DNA of 64,000 bases from Bacteroidaceae bacterium (GTDB lineage: Bacteria > Bacteroidota > Bacteroidia > Bacteroidales > Bacteroidaceae). The stretch covers positions 1 through 64,000 of the forward strand of contig JAFZWM010000029.1 in the NCBI GenBank assembly GCA_017617315.1, given 5' to 3'. Shown in pieces: positions 41,371 through 48,525 of this stretch; the first letter of the stretch is position 1; the number at the start of each line of letters is the position of its first letter. Below the pieces are notes generated by a model. It was not told the origin of the DNA. It was given only the letters and a program-made list of their open reading frames with translations, and made no database searches. The translations under genes were made by a program, and so were the position numbers.

Positions 41371-41455
41371 CAGGAAAGGGGGGTGCTAATCATCGACATC
41401 TGCCCGTCCCACAAGGGGGTGTGCATATTTAGGTATGCACACCCTCTATATTTAT
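41371..41455 (+). ncRNA. Candidate small RNA of about 80 nt
   Basis: Transcription from the promoter at 41333-41364 would start near 41371 and meet a strong hairpin at 41417-41444 (GGGTGTGCATA with TATGCACACCC) followed by a T-rich tail, leaving an RNA of about 75-85 nt. Its 5' half contains a G run that can pair with the CCCGTCCC segment. No open frame of useful size lies within. It points toward the 3' end of the convergent KAP gene. Evidence is promoter plus terminator geometry only. Confidence 0.45.
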
Positions 41456-41550
41456 TCTTCACGATATTGCGCTCGTAGCCGCCGCACAAGCGAAATGCAA
41501 ATAGCCCCACAAGCGAGAATGACTCACTTGTGAGGGGAGTAAATTCTTAA

Positions 41551-42108
41551 TTACTCAAAAGTACTCAAATTTTTTAGTTTTTCATCAATGGCTTTTCTTA
41601 TTTTGCCATTTAATGAAATATTGAGTTTAATATCGTTCAATTCTTTTTTATATTGCGATAATAATTCTTTATTTGTTATTCTTTCCCCCTCGTCTGAAAT
41701 AGAGTCGGGTATTAGAGAAACGTTTGTCTCTATATTTTGCATTTTTTTAAGTTCTTGGACTTCTCTTGCAAGCTTGTTGTCGATTTTTTCTTGAACATTT
41801 CCTTGATTCTCGAACTTAATAGGTTTATAATTATTTGCTTTGTATAATTCCCAGAAATTCTGTACCAAATCTGAATTTTCAATAACTTTAAAATTACATA
41901 TGAATAAGAAACTTTCAAAATGATTTGCATCTTCAAATATCTGCTCCCAGAAAGGCTCGCAAGCTATGGTATTCCAATCGGGGCTTGATGTTATCATGCC
42001 AAGACGTACAAACGTTTTAATATAGTAATCTGGATTCTTCTCAACTCTTTGGCGATACGCTTTAAGACATTCTTTATCCAAAAATATCTTTCTTGTTGTT
42101 TCCTCCAT
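41551..42108 (-). CDS. C-terminal part of the KAP NTPase, separated by a -1 frameshift
   Basis: This 185-residue frame begins MEETTRKIFLDKECLKAYRQ and has YYIKTFVRLGMITSSPDWNTI, then ACEPFWEQIFED, a segment that looks like the natural end of a Bacteroidetes KAP NTPase. The rest is helical and charged. It overlaps the upstream KAP frame by 115 bp and lies exactly in its -1 frame. The long overlap, and the fact that the last 40 residues of the upstream frame are basic and out of character, make a frameshift more likely than two genes. It may also be a genuine separate gene. Confidence 0.55.
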   Translation of the reverse strand: MEETTRKIFLDKECLKAYRQRVEKNPDYYIKTFVRLGMITSSPDWNTIACEPFWEQIFEDANHFESFLFICNFKVIENSDLVQNFWELYKANNYKPIKFENQGNVQEKIDNKLAREVQELKKMQNIETNVSLIPDSISDEGERITNKELLSQYKKELNDIKLNISLNGKIRKAIDEKLKNLSTFE

Positions 42109-44123
42109 AATGGAGTCTGAATAACTTTCATGAACAACTCGTATGCTCGTGAAATAGGCTTTTTATATGCCAAATATGCAAGCATTTCCATATATCTGAA
42201 ATATAAAGAGCCATTTTCTAAATTGTCTATGTAATAACTATCAAGATAATCAATGAAGTCCTTTGATTTATCCTTATTAGTATTCCATTCGTCTATCGTA
42301 TTTTTTACCTTGTCCCATTGTAATGAGAAGAGGTTTTTCATGTCTTTAATCCTTAATGAGCTATATATTCGATTTACGAAATAATTATCAAAGCTATGTA
42401 TGTCATAAACATGCTTGTATGAATTATTATCGTTGTCTGTAGAAAATAAAGTATTTAAGATTGTATATATATTGAGGTTTTTGTCTATATCTTTCTTTAA
42501 GTATAAAATATTCATATTGCCATAGATAATACCTCCTTCTTCAACATATTCTTTTTTAAATAAAGATTTATATTGGTCTGGATAACGATATTTTATTAGC
42601 TGTACTAACAAAAATTCTTTAACCACAACATCTCCTCTGACACCTTTGTAATCGTGCCTAAACTGATTTATGTAGCGTTTTGCATCTCTTAGGGTTGGAA
42701 TATAGTCCTTGAATATAGATTCTTGCTTTGTTATCGTTTTGTGAAAATCCGCTTTTTCATCATCAGTTGCATCTGGCAACAAATACTCTTCAATATAGCT
42801 TGAAATGTAAGAATATGGACGTGATGGTATGGCAAATTCCCAGTTAAAGAATTTGTCGACAAAGCAAGCATCTTTAGTTTTGTAATCATCGCCTAACATT
42901 CCGTTAACCTGCTCTTTGTCGTATGCAGTAAGAAATATGAGGTTTGTAAATGCAGCATTACTGTCTATTAGTTTCAATACTTCAAAAATTTCGGCTTTTG
43001 ACAGTCTGTCAAAGTCGTCTATCATAACGAGAACTCTTTTGTTGAGAGAAGCAAAGGATTTTTCGATTGATTCTTTAAGTTCTACTTTATTCCATATTTG
43101 GTAAAAGCTTGTGAGTTTTTCTATAATGCCACGATTGTCAATTAGCTGCAAAGATGCCATATAATCTTTTATCGTATTGCTGCATCTTGAATCGTATTTA
43201 GACAATACACACGCAATAGTTGTAAAAAATTCCTCTTGGATTGTTTGGAATGATTTACAATCGCGAGGATTAAAACACACAATTTCAAAATCCTTTTTAT
43301 TTATATTCTCTATTACGAGATTCATAAAAGAGGTTTTACCTGTTCCCCATGGGGCTGTAATAGAAATACTAAAAGATTTCTCTCTATCATGTTTTTTTAT
43401 TTCCTCTAAAATTTTTGTTACTTCATCTTTAAACTCAAATATATCTTCTTCTTTAGTTTCTATAGGGTAATCGTCTAATATTTCACAAGTTGAATCCTTT
43501 CCTTTGTATTTTTTATATAACTTTATACGGCGTAGTCTGTAATACTTCAATATAGCATGTCGGAGTATTGTAAAAATCCTATCTAACAATTTGTAACACA
43601 ATTTGAGAGGTGTTATTATATAATTTTGGTTGGGGCATAAAAAGTCCAAGAATATAACATCTTTGGGACTTTTTTCCTTATTTCTTATACATTTGATACG
43701 ATACGTTCTGTAATAATTTACGGATGCAACTATAGAGTATAAGAAACCGAAAATGCATATGACATCAACATAGGATACGGGACATATCCAATAAATATAG
43801 TTGTATCTTTCAGTAAAAAATCGGTAATATGCTAATAATATAGATACAAGAAATAAAGGCAGAATTACTTTCCAGTCATAATGATAACGCAATTGATATT
43901 TCGATTTTAGATCATATCCAGCTATAACAATCAAGACTCCAGTAAGTAGTTGCATCCAGATATTTGATTTAAATTGGCTAAGAATTGATACAACATTTTC
44001 ATTATACCAATCTATGTAAGCAACAAAGATATATGCGATAAAGAGAGAAAGGGTTATGTATTTAGTAAATGAACGTATCATAGAAAAATTCAGTTTTGCA
44101 AAATTTATATTTAGTGCAAACAT
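41994..44123 (-). CDS. KAP family P-loop NTPase with membrane segments
   Basis: A 709-residue protein. Four hydrophobic segments lie in the first 140 residues (about 22-40, 57-70, 86-100, 119-135). The P-loop domain has Walker A SITAPWGTGKTSFMN (about 255-269) and Walker B KRVLVMIDDFDRLSK (about 362-376), followed by LIFLTAYDKEQVNGML and RDAKRYINQFRHD, the KAP pattern. KAP NTPases are membrane-associated STAND-like ATPases, frequent in defence islands and implicated in phage exclusion. The C-terminus appears to shift frame near 42110, continuing at 42108. Low G+C, like the Septu genes. Confidence 0.8.
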   Translation of the reverse strand: MFALNINFAKLNFSMIRSFTKYITLSLFIAYIFVAYIDWYNENVVSILSQFKSNIWMQLLTGVLIVIAGYDLKSKYQLRYHYDWKVILPLFLVSILLAYYRFFTERYNYIYWICPVSYVDVICIFGFLYSIVASVNYYRTYRIKCIRNKEKSPKDVIFLDFLCPNQNYIITPLKLCYKLLDRIFTILRHAILKYYRLRRIKLYKKYKGKDSTCEILDDYPIETKEEDIFEFKDEVTKILEEIKKHDREKSFSISITAPWGTGKTSFMNLVIENINKKDFEIVCFNPRDCKSFQTIQEEFFTTIACVLSKYDSRCSNTIKDYMASLQLIDNRGIIEKLTSFYQIWNKVELKESIEKSFASLNKRVLVMIDDFDRLSKAEIFEVLKLIDSNAAFTNLIFLTAYDKEQVNGMLGDDYKTKDACFVDKFFNWEFAIPSRPYSYISSYIEEYLLPDATDDEKADFHKTITKQESIFKDYIPTLRDAKRYINQFRHDYKGVRGDVVVKEFLLVQLIKYRYPDQYKSLFKKEYVEEGGIIYGNMNILYLKKDIDKNLNIYTILNTLFSTDNDNNSYKHVYDIHSFDNYFVNRIYSSLRIKDMKNLFSLQWDKVKNTIDEWNTNKDKSKDFIDYLDSYYIDNLENGSLYFRYMEMLAYLAYKKPISRAYELFMKVIQTPLWRKQQERYFWIKNVLKRIAKELRRIQITILKRLYVLA

Positions 44124-44346
44124 AATGAAAAAACGTTATTATCGTGTCATTTTTTTATATAAAACTTGTCGGAAATAGCCTTTTTTTATGCTTTGTGGCT
44201 GATTTTTGGAGAAAAACGGCAGGTTGGAATAGTAATGCGAACTTTTTTCTATTTCTGCAAATGTGGCATTACAAATGCTTTCGGGGGGAATGGGGAAGTG
44301 TGGGATTCGTTTTCTTGTCATCGCCCACAACAAGCGAGAAAGGGAA

Positions 44347-44390
44347 AAGCGTCCGTATCAAATTCTTTGTGATGCGGACGCTTTTGTTGC
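44347..44390 (-). terminator. Terminator of the DUF6043 operon
   Basis: AAAAGCGTCCGTATCA pairs with TGATGCGGACGCTTTT (44345-44360 with 44370-44385) with one mismatch, flanked by A and T. It lies 8 bp behind the DUF6043 stop and before the KAP start. Confidence 0.8.
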
Positions 44391-44397
44391 TTTGTGG

Positions 44398-45336
44398 TCA
44401 TTCTGCTTCGGGCGAGGGGGTGCCGGTACACATGTCGTAGTTGTGCGGCTTGTCGGAGAAGTGGTTGGCGAGCGACGAGGTGCTGTCGCCAAACTGGGCG
44501 AAGGTCTCGGCAAGGAACTCGAGCCAGAGGCTTCGGCCTATGTCTCTGCCCTCGTTGCGGTAGATGAGATAGAACGTGTAGCGCAGGTGGGCGTTGCTTA
44601 GGCTGGTCTTTATCTTCTGCCTCATGCGCCTTACCACGCCGTTCTCGATGAGATAGTCTACACATTCGGTCATGGAGTCGTAGTCGGCCGGGCGCATGAT
44701 GCTCTGGCTGCTGCAAGGCAGTACGCCCTTCATGAAGGCGAGCCGCCTGCGTATGCCCTCCTTTATCCTGCTGCGGTCGGCTCGTCTTATCCTTCTTACC
44801 GGGTCGGGGGTGGGCGACTGGTTGTCTATGCGGTCGCTAATATATTCGTCGGCCTCGATGTATGCCCCGACATATTCGGCCAGCTTGCCCGATATGCATG
44901 CCTGCATGGGCAGACAGATGTCGTCGGGGTTGGAGTGGCATGCCAGCATCTGCATGAGATAGCCGTTGTATCGTGCCAGCTCCCATCGGTGGCTCGCCTC
45001 GGTAAGCACCATGAGCGTGTAGAGCACGAGCGAGGCTGCCGTCTCCATCTCCTGCCGGTCGTAGCTGCGTCCGCAGTCATCGGCATCGTTGCGAAGGTCG
45101 TTGAACACATCGTCCCAAAGAGTGTCGGTTATAGCCTCGGCTCTGTCGGGCTCGCGGAGCATGCGGTCGAAGCAGACGAAGCTGTTTACGAATATCTCCT
45201 CGGGCGAGAAGTGCAGCCTTTCCATGTCGGTCTCTCGGCTCTTGTAGGCCTGCTTTACGGCTATGTAGACGGCGTTGTCGCGCAACTGCTGGCGCAGCAG
45301 CTTCCTCTGGTCATTCGTCAATAATCTTATTGTCAT
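44398..45336 (-). CDS. DUF6043 family protein
   Basis: A 312-residue soluble, mainly helical and acidic protein with several Cys and a repeated (R)xxR-rich middle (PVRRIRRADRSRIKEGIRRR). The N-terminal TNDQRKLLRQQLRDNAVYIA and the C-terminal FLAETFAQFGDSTSSLANHF match my memory of DUF6043 in Bacteroidales accessory regions. No catalytic motif is visible. Its start overlaps the upstream gene by 26 bp, so both are coupled. It is the last gene of the four-frame operon starting at about 46429. G+C is higher than in the Septu and KAP genes. Confidence 0.65.
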   Translation of the reverse strand: MTIRLLTNDQRKLLRQQLRDNAVYIAVKQAYKSRETDMERLHFSPEEIFVNSFVCFDRMLREPDRAEAITDTLWDDVFNDLRNDADDCGRSYDRQEMETAASLVLYTLMVLTEASHRWELARYNGYLMQMLACHSNPDDICLPMQACISGKLAEYVGAYIEADEYISDRIDNQSPTPDPVRRIRRADRSRIKEGIRRRLAFMKGVLPCSSQSIMRPADYDSMTECVDYLIENGVVRRMRQKIKTSLSNAHLRYTFYLIYRNEGRDIGRSLWLEFLAETFAQFGDSTSSLANHFSDKPHNYDMCTGTPSPEAE

Positions 45337-46252
45337 AGTCGCTAATCTTGTTTCGGATGTCGTCGAGGACAGAAATGAGCTGGTATGTGGTCTGTCCGTT
45401 CTTGTCGACGAACGACTGTCCCCGGCTGAAGTCGTCGATAATCTTCTCGTCGATGGTGAAGCATGCGTTTGCCACGTTTTTCATGTAGACGGTAGGCGAG
45501 TTGTAGAAGTGGTATGACAGGCTGTAGTTGTTCTGGGCGCTAAGGGCTATAATCTGCGCCATGTCCTCGATCTTGGAGTCGTCTACGCACATGGGCTCGT
45601 CTTTTGAGCCGCAGAGAATGAGCTTGCCCTTGAGGGCGTTGGTGGCCTGCGTTATGAGCCTTAGCCCCTCGAGGTTCTGCTTCATCTGCCGGCTTGCGTC
45701 CACGCCTTTCACCCTGTCGGGGTTCGGAAACTCCCAGACAATCTTTCTTACATGGTCGTTGTGGTTGGCAATCCTCTCGCGTATCAGCTCCTTGAACTTG
45801 CCTGCCTGATACTTCTGCTTTACCACAATCCTGAGACAGTAGTCGGACAGCCTTGTGTTGATGGAGTTCTTGAAGAACCTTATCACCTTGTCGGTATCGG
45901 AGTTGAACGCTCCGTTCCTCTCGACAAGAATCTGGCATACGTCCTCGCGGTTGTCTACTATGATGTAGCTTCCCGGATGCGACTCGATGACGTTCTTGTC
46001 GTGCCCCTCGTACTGGGTTATCTCCTTGGCGTTGCAGAGCGTCCACGAGTAGACGTCGTTGCGCTCGGTCATGTTGATGCTGCGCAGGGGCATGGCCTCG
46101 CGTTTCTTCTTGCCCACAACGGTAAGTCCGTCGTGAAGGATGTTTCCGACTATGGTGTTAGCCTTGTCGATGGTCCTGAGGCTTGTGTTGTTGTAGAAAA
46201 GGCTCTTTTCGCCTTCCTGAATCTCGAAGGTGTAAACGGAATATATAGACAT
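45311..46252 (-). CDS. Unknown 313-residue protein paired with DUF6043
   Basis: I do not recognise this family. The protein begins MSIYSVYTFEIQEGEKSLFY, is soluble, and has KKREAMPLRSINMTER, a segment GSYIIVDNREDVCQILVERN and a C-terminal half with LILCGSKDEPMCVDDSKIED and YQLISVLDDIRNKISDYDNK. The N-terminal two thirds look beta-rich and the last part helical. It overlaps DUF6043 by 26 bp and starts 3 bp after a micro-ORF. The fixed pairing suggests that the two proteins work together. Nucleic-acid binding is possible because of the basic patches, but this is speculation. Confidence 0.6.
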   Translation of the reverse strand: MSIYSVYTFEIQEGEKSLFYNNTSLRTIDKANTIVGNILHDGLTVVGKKKREAMPLRSINMTERNDVYSWTLCNAKEITQYEGHDKNVIESHPGSYIIVDNREDVCQILVERNGAFNSDTDKVIRFFKNSINTRLSDYCLRIVVKQKYQAGKFKELIRERIANHNDHVRKIVWEFPNPDRVKGVDASRQMKQNLEGLRLITQATNALKGKLILCGSKDEPMCVDDSKIEDMAQIIALSAQNNYSLSYHFYNSPTVYMKNVANACFTIDEKIIDDFSRGQSFVDKNGQTTYQLISVLDDIRNKISDYDNKIIDE

Positions 46253-46255
46253 TTG

Positions 46256-46351
46256 TTAGTTTTTTATGATGAGGTTAAGCTTGATATGGGTGTTTACCGT
46301 TTGTGTATGCGGGGGCTTGTGCGCCTCTCCATGATGGCATGGCTGCATCAT
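46256..46351 (-). CDS. Micro-ORF, 31 residues
   Basis: MMQPCHHGEAHKPPHTQTVN, then THIKLNLIIKN. The start overlaps the stop of the preceding micro-ORF (ATGA), and the stop lies 3 bp before the ATG of the 46252 gene. His/Cys-rich. Evidence is the coupled geometry; it could be a leader peptide. Confidence 0.4.
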   Translation of the reverse strand: MMQPCHHGEAHKPPHTQTVNTHIKLNLIIKN

Positions 46352-46407
46352 AGCGGAATGGGATTAGGCAAGCCGTGGCATAGTATATTTTCAAGTTTTT
46401 TAGACAT
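46348..46407 (-). CDS. Micro-ORF, 19 residues
   Basis: MSKKLENILCHGLPNPIPL, the first frame after the promoter at 46436-46467, with an ATG 29 bp from the -7 box. It ends in an ATGA overlap with the next micro-ORF. Possibly a leader peptide that controls translation of the operon. Confidence 0.4.
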   Translation of the reverse strand: MSKKLENILCHGLPNPIPL

Positions 46408-46435
46408 TTTATTTTAGTTGTTGTTATTAATTGCA

Positions 46436-46467
46436 CAAAAGTAGTATAATCATTTGATGTAGACAAA
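46436..46467 (-). promoter_or_regulatory. Promoter of the DUF6043 operon
   Basis: On the minus strand TTTG (46467-46464) and TACTTTTG (46443-46436) are 20 bp apart, a full match to the Bacteroidetes pattern. Transcription would start near 46429. Confidence 0.65.
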
Positions 46468-46616
46468 CATCTTTTTGATAAAATATAATGTTTTTGTGAG
46501 GTCGTGGCGGAGGGGCGTCGGCATTTGGAAGGAGGGTAAAATCTGAATTGAAGGGCAAGGCGAGGAGTTGCTTTGTCAGATAAAAAAGGAACGATTTTGC
46601 AAATTCTCCATATAGA

Positions 46617-46660
46617 TAAAATAAAGCGTGATATGCCAGCCTATGACATACCACGCCTTG
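46617..46660 (-). terminator. Terminator after the GH9 gene
   Basis: AAGCGTGATATGCC at 46624 and the facing GACATACCACGCCTT form an imperfect stem; on the minus strand TTTATTTT follows. It lies about 20 bp behind the GH9 stop. Confidence 0.6.
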
Positions 46661-46679
46661 GGTTATAGATTAAAATGTG

Positions 46680-48452
46680 TTACTTGCCTTTGCCGAGAGT
46701 GGCGTCAATCCATGAGGTGAGAGCCACGAGGGTTGAGTTCCAGTTGATGGCAATCTCGTTCTGCGCATACGAGCCCTCGACATCCTGATAACATTCGTCG
46801 GCTGTATCCGTATCGTACTTCACGAACTCCTTGTCGTTCTTGCCTGCGTTTGGACCGCCTACAAGGAATCCCGGGATAGGGGCTTCGATGCCGTCGGCTG
46901 CGCTCAGGCGCATGTGCGGATGCATAGGGCTCTTTGTTCCGAAGCCCGTAACATAGCAGTATGACAGAGGGTTGATGCCGAGGATGTAGCCGGCATTACG
47001 GGTGGCGTTGACGATGTATTTCTCGTTGCCCGTACACTTGTAGCCGAACATCATCGCAATACCTTCGTTGGCAAAGCCTTCGGAAAGACAGCCCCAGAAG
47101 AAATCCTTGTCGCTGTTTCCGAATGAGGTGTTGAAGCATGATGTCGGAACTTTCTCGAGTTGCGAATCGAGGTATTTGATGAACTGCTCCTTCTGATTTT
47201 CAAACAGTTGAACCTCGTCCTTGCAGCCTTCGTTTGGCGTGTGGGTGAGCAGTTCGTAAACGCCGAGCGATGCCACGTTGCCCCATGTTGGCAGAGTGAA
47301 CCGCTTTGGCGCAAACTTAATCATGTCTTGCTTGTATTCGTCCTTGCAAGTAAGCAGGAACATCTCGGTGGCAGCCCAGAATCTTTCGTCGTCGATGTGC
47401 TCGTCGCCGTATGTTCCGGTATTAACTTCGGGCTTGAACTTTTTGTTCAGTTCGTCTTGTCTGTAAGTCTGCGATTGGTTTGCCAGAGCCCATTTGTAAG
47501 CCTTCTCGGCAGCCTTGCGAGCCTGATCTGCAAATCCCTTGTAGTCCTTCTCCCAGATGTCGCTGTTGCGTGCCACCTGAGCCATCAGGGCTGCAAAGTC
47601 GAGCGTGGCTGTAACAGACTTTGCCACGACATATCTCTTCTGCTTACATTCCGAAGGCATCACGAAGCCTTCGAAGTTTGGCGTCGTCAGTTTGTGGTAC
47701 ACGCCTCCGTCAGCCGGGTCTTGCATGGTCATCATCCATTTCAGATTGAAATAGAGCTCGTCGATAAGGTCGGGAGTGGCATTCTTGCTTTCTGGAATAT
47801 TTAGATTCTGTTTTGCGAAATATTCGGGACATTGTGCGTAGACTTGCAGCATCATCGAAACTGTATATGCCGAGTTTACGATATATTTGTTGTAGTCGCC
47901 GGCATCGTACCATCCGTAAGGCGATGAAATTTCTGTTCCGGCAGGACGCGATTTGGATGCCGCGCTTTCATGAATGTAGACTTTCGTGTCGGGATGTCCG
48001 GCAGGTCTGTGCCATTTTCCGGCATACTGCTCTTCAATCTCAACGCCTGTGCGCTGATAGTAGTAAGCCTTGGCTGATGCATCTGCAAGTTGTTTCAGGG
48101 CGTTGCCCTTAATCTCGATTTCTACTTTTCCGCTCGGACTCGAGATTGTGTACTTTCCTGGCTTTGATACCGAGGTGAAATCGACCACGGCTCTTTCCTT
48201 GCCGCTCCATGGCGATGTGGCTGTTCTCGAAGCCTTTCCTCGCCAAATTTCTTCTTTTGTCTGAGTGTCTGTGATTGTGTACTCGTCGTCGGGCGATGCT
48301 CCTTCAACGACGATAACCTTCTCTTGCGAAGGGTAGTAGCCTATCTGATTATACCTAATCAGTTCGCTTTGTTGCTCCGTACCTGCGTTTTTGCAGCCGG
48401 CAAAAGCCATTGCTGTCATGCAGCAACATGAAAATAATAAGGTGTTATTCAT
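46680..48452 (-). CDS. Glycoside hydrolase family 9 (endoglucanase-type), lipoprotein
   Basis: A 590-residue predicted outer-surface lipoprotein (lipobox AMAFAGC, Cys at 20). An Ig-like CelD N-terminal domain (about 30-118) precedes the (alpha/alpha)6 barrel. The catalytic motifs are SSPYGWYDAGDYNKYIVNS (residues about 177-195, the Asp base), TGFGTKSPMHPHMR and the acid Glu in SYAQNEIAINWNSTLVAL near the C-terminus. GH9 enzymes cut beta-1,4-glucans or related plant polymers. No susC/susD genes accompany it; transketolase lies 74 bp upstream on the same strand with a terminator in between. Confidence 0.9.
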   Translation of the reverse strand: MNNTLLFSCCCMTAMAFAGCKNAGTEQQSELIRYNQIGYYPSQEKVIVVEGASPDDEYTITDTQTKEEIWRGKASRTATSPWSGKERAVVDFTSVSKPGKYTISSPSGKVEIEIKGNALKQLADASAKAYYYQRTGVEIEEQYAGKWHRPAGHPDTKVYIHESAASKSRPAGTEISSPYGWYDAGDYNKYIVNSAYTVSMMLQVYAQCPEYFAKQNLNIPESKNATPDLIDELYFNLKWMMTMQDPADGGVYHKLTTPNFEGFVMPSECKQKRYVVAKSVTATLDFAALMAQVARNSDIWEKDYKGFADQARKAAEKAYKWALANQSQTYRQDELNKKFKPEVNTGTYGDEHIDDERFWAATEMFLLTCKDEYKQDMIKFAPKRFTLPTWGNVASLGVYELLTHTPNEGCKDEVQLFENQKEQFIKYLDSQLEKVPTSCFNTSFGNSDKDFFWGCLSEGFANEGIAMMFGYKCTGNEKYIVNATRNAGYILGINPLSYCYVTGFGTKSPMHPHMRLSAADGIEAPIPGFLVGGPNAGKNDKEFVKYDTDTADECYQDVEGSYAQNEIAINWNSTLVALTSWIDATLGKGK

Positions 48453-48473
48453 TATTTGGTAATTAAAGGTTAT

Positions 48474-48516
48474 AAAAAAAGGCTACCCCGCCCGAAAAAG
48501 GCGAGATAGCCGTTGG
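48474..48516 (-). terminator. Terminator after transketolase
   Basis: On the minus strand GGCTATCTCGCC and GGCGGGGTAGCC form a stem with a short loop, followed by seven T, just behind the transketolase stop. Confidence 0.8.
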
Positions 48517-48525
48517 TATTTTTTA

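Noticed and set aside
28713-46680. A complete integrative element or prophage
   Set aside because: No integrase, relaxase, conjugation or structural phage genes were found, and no clear attachment-site duplication; the region is better called an accessory/defence island.
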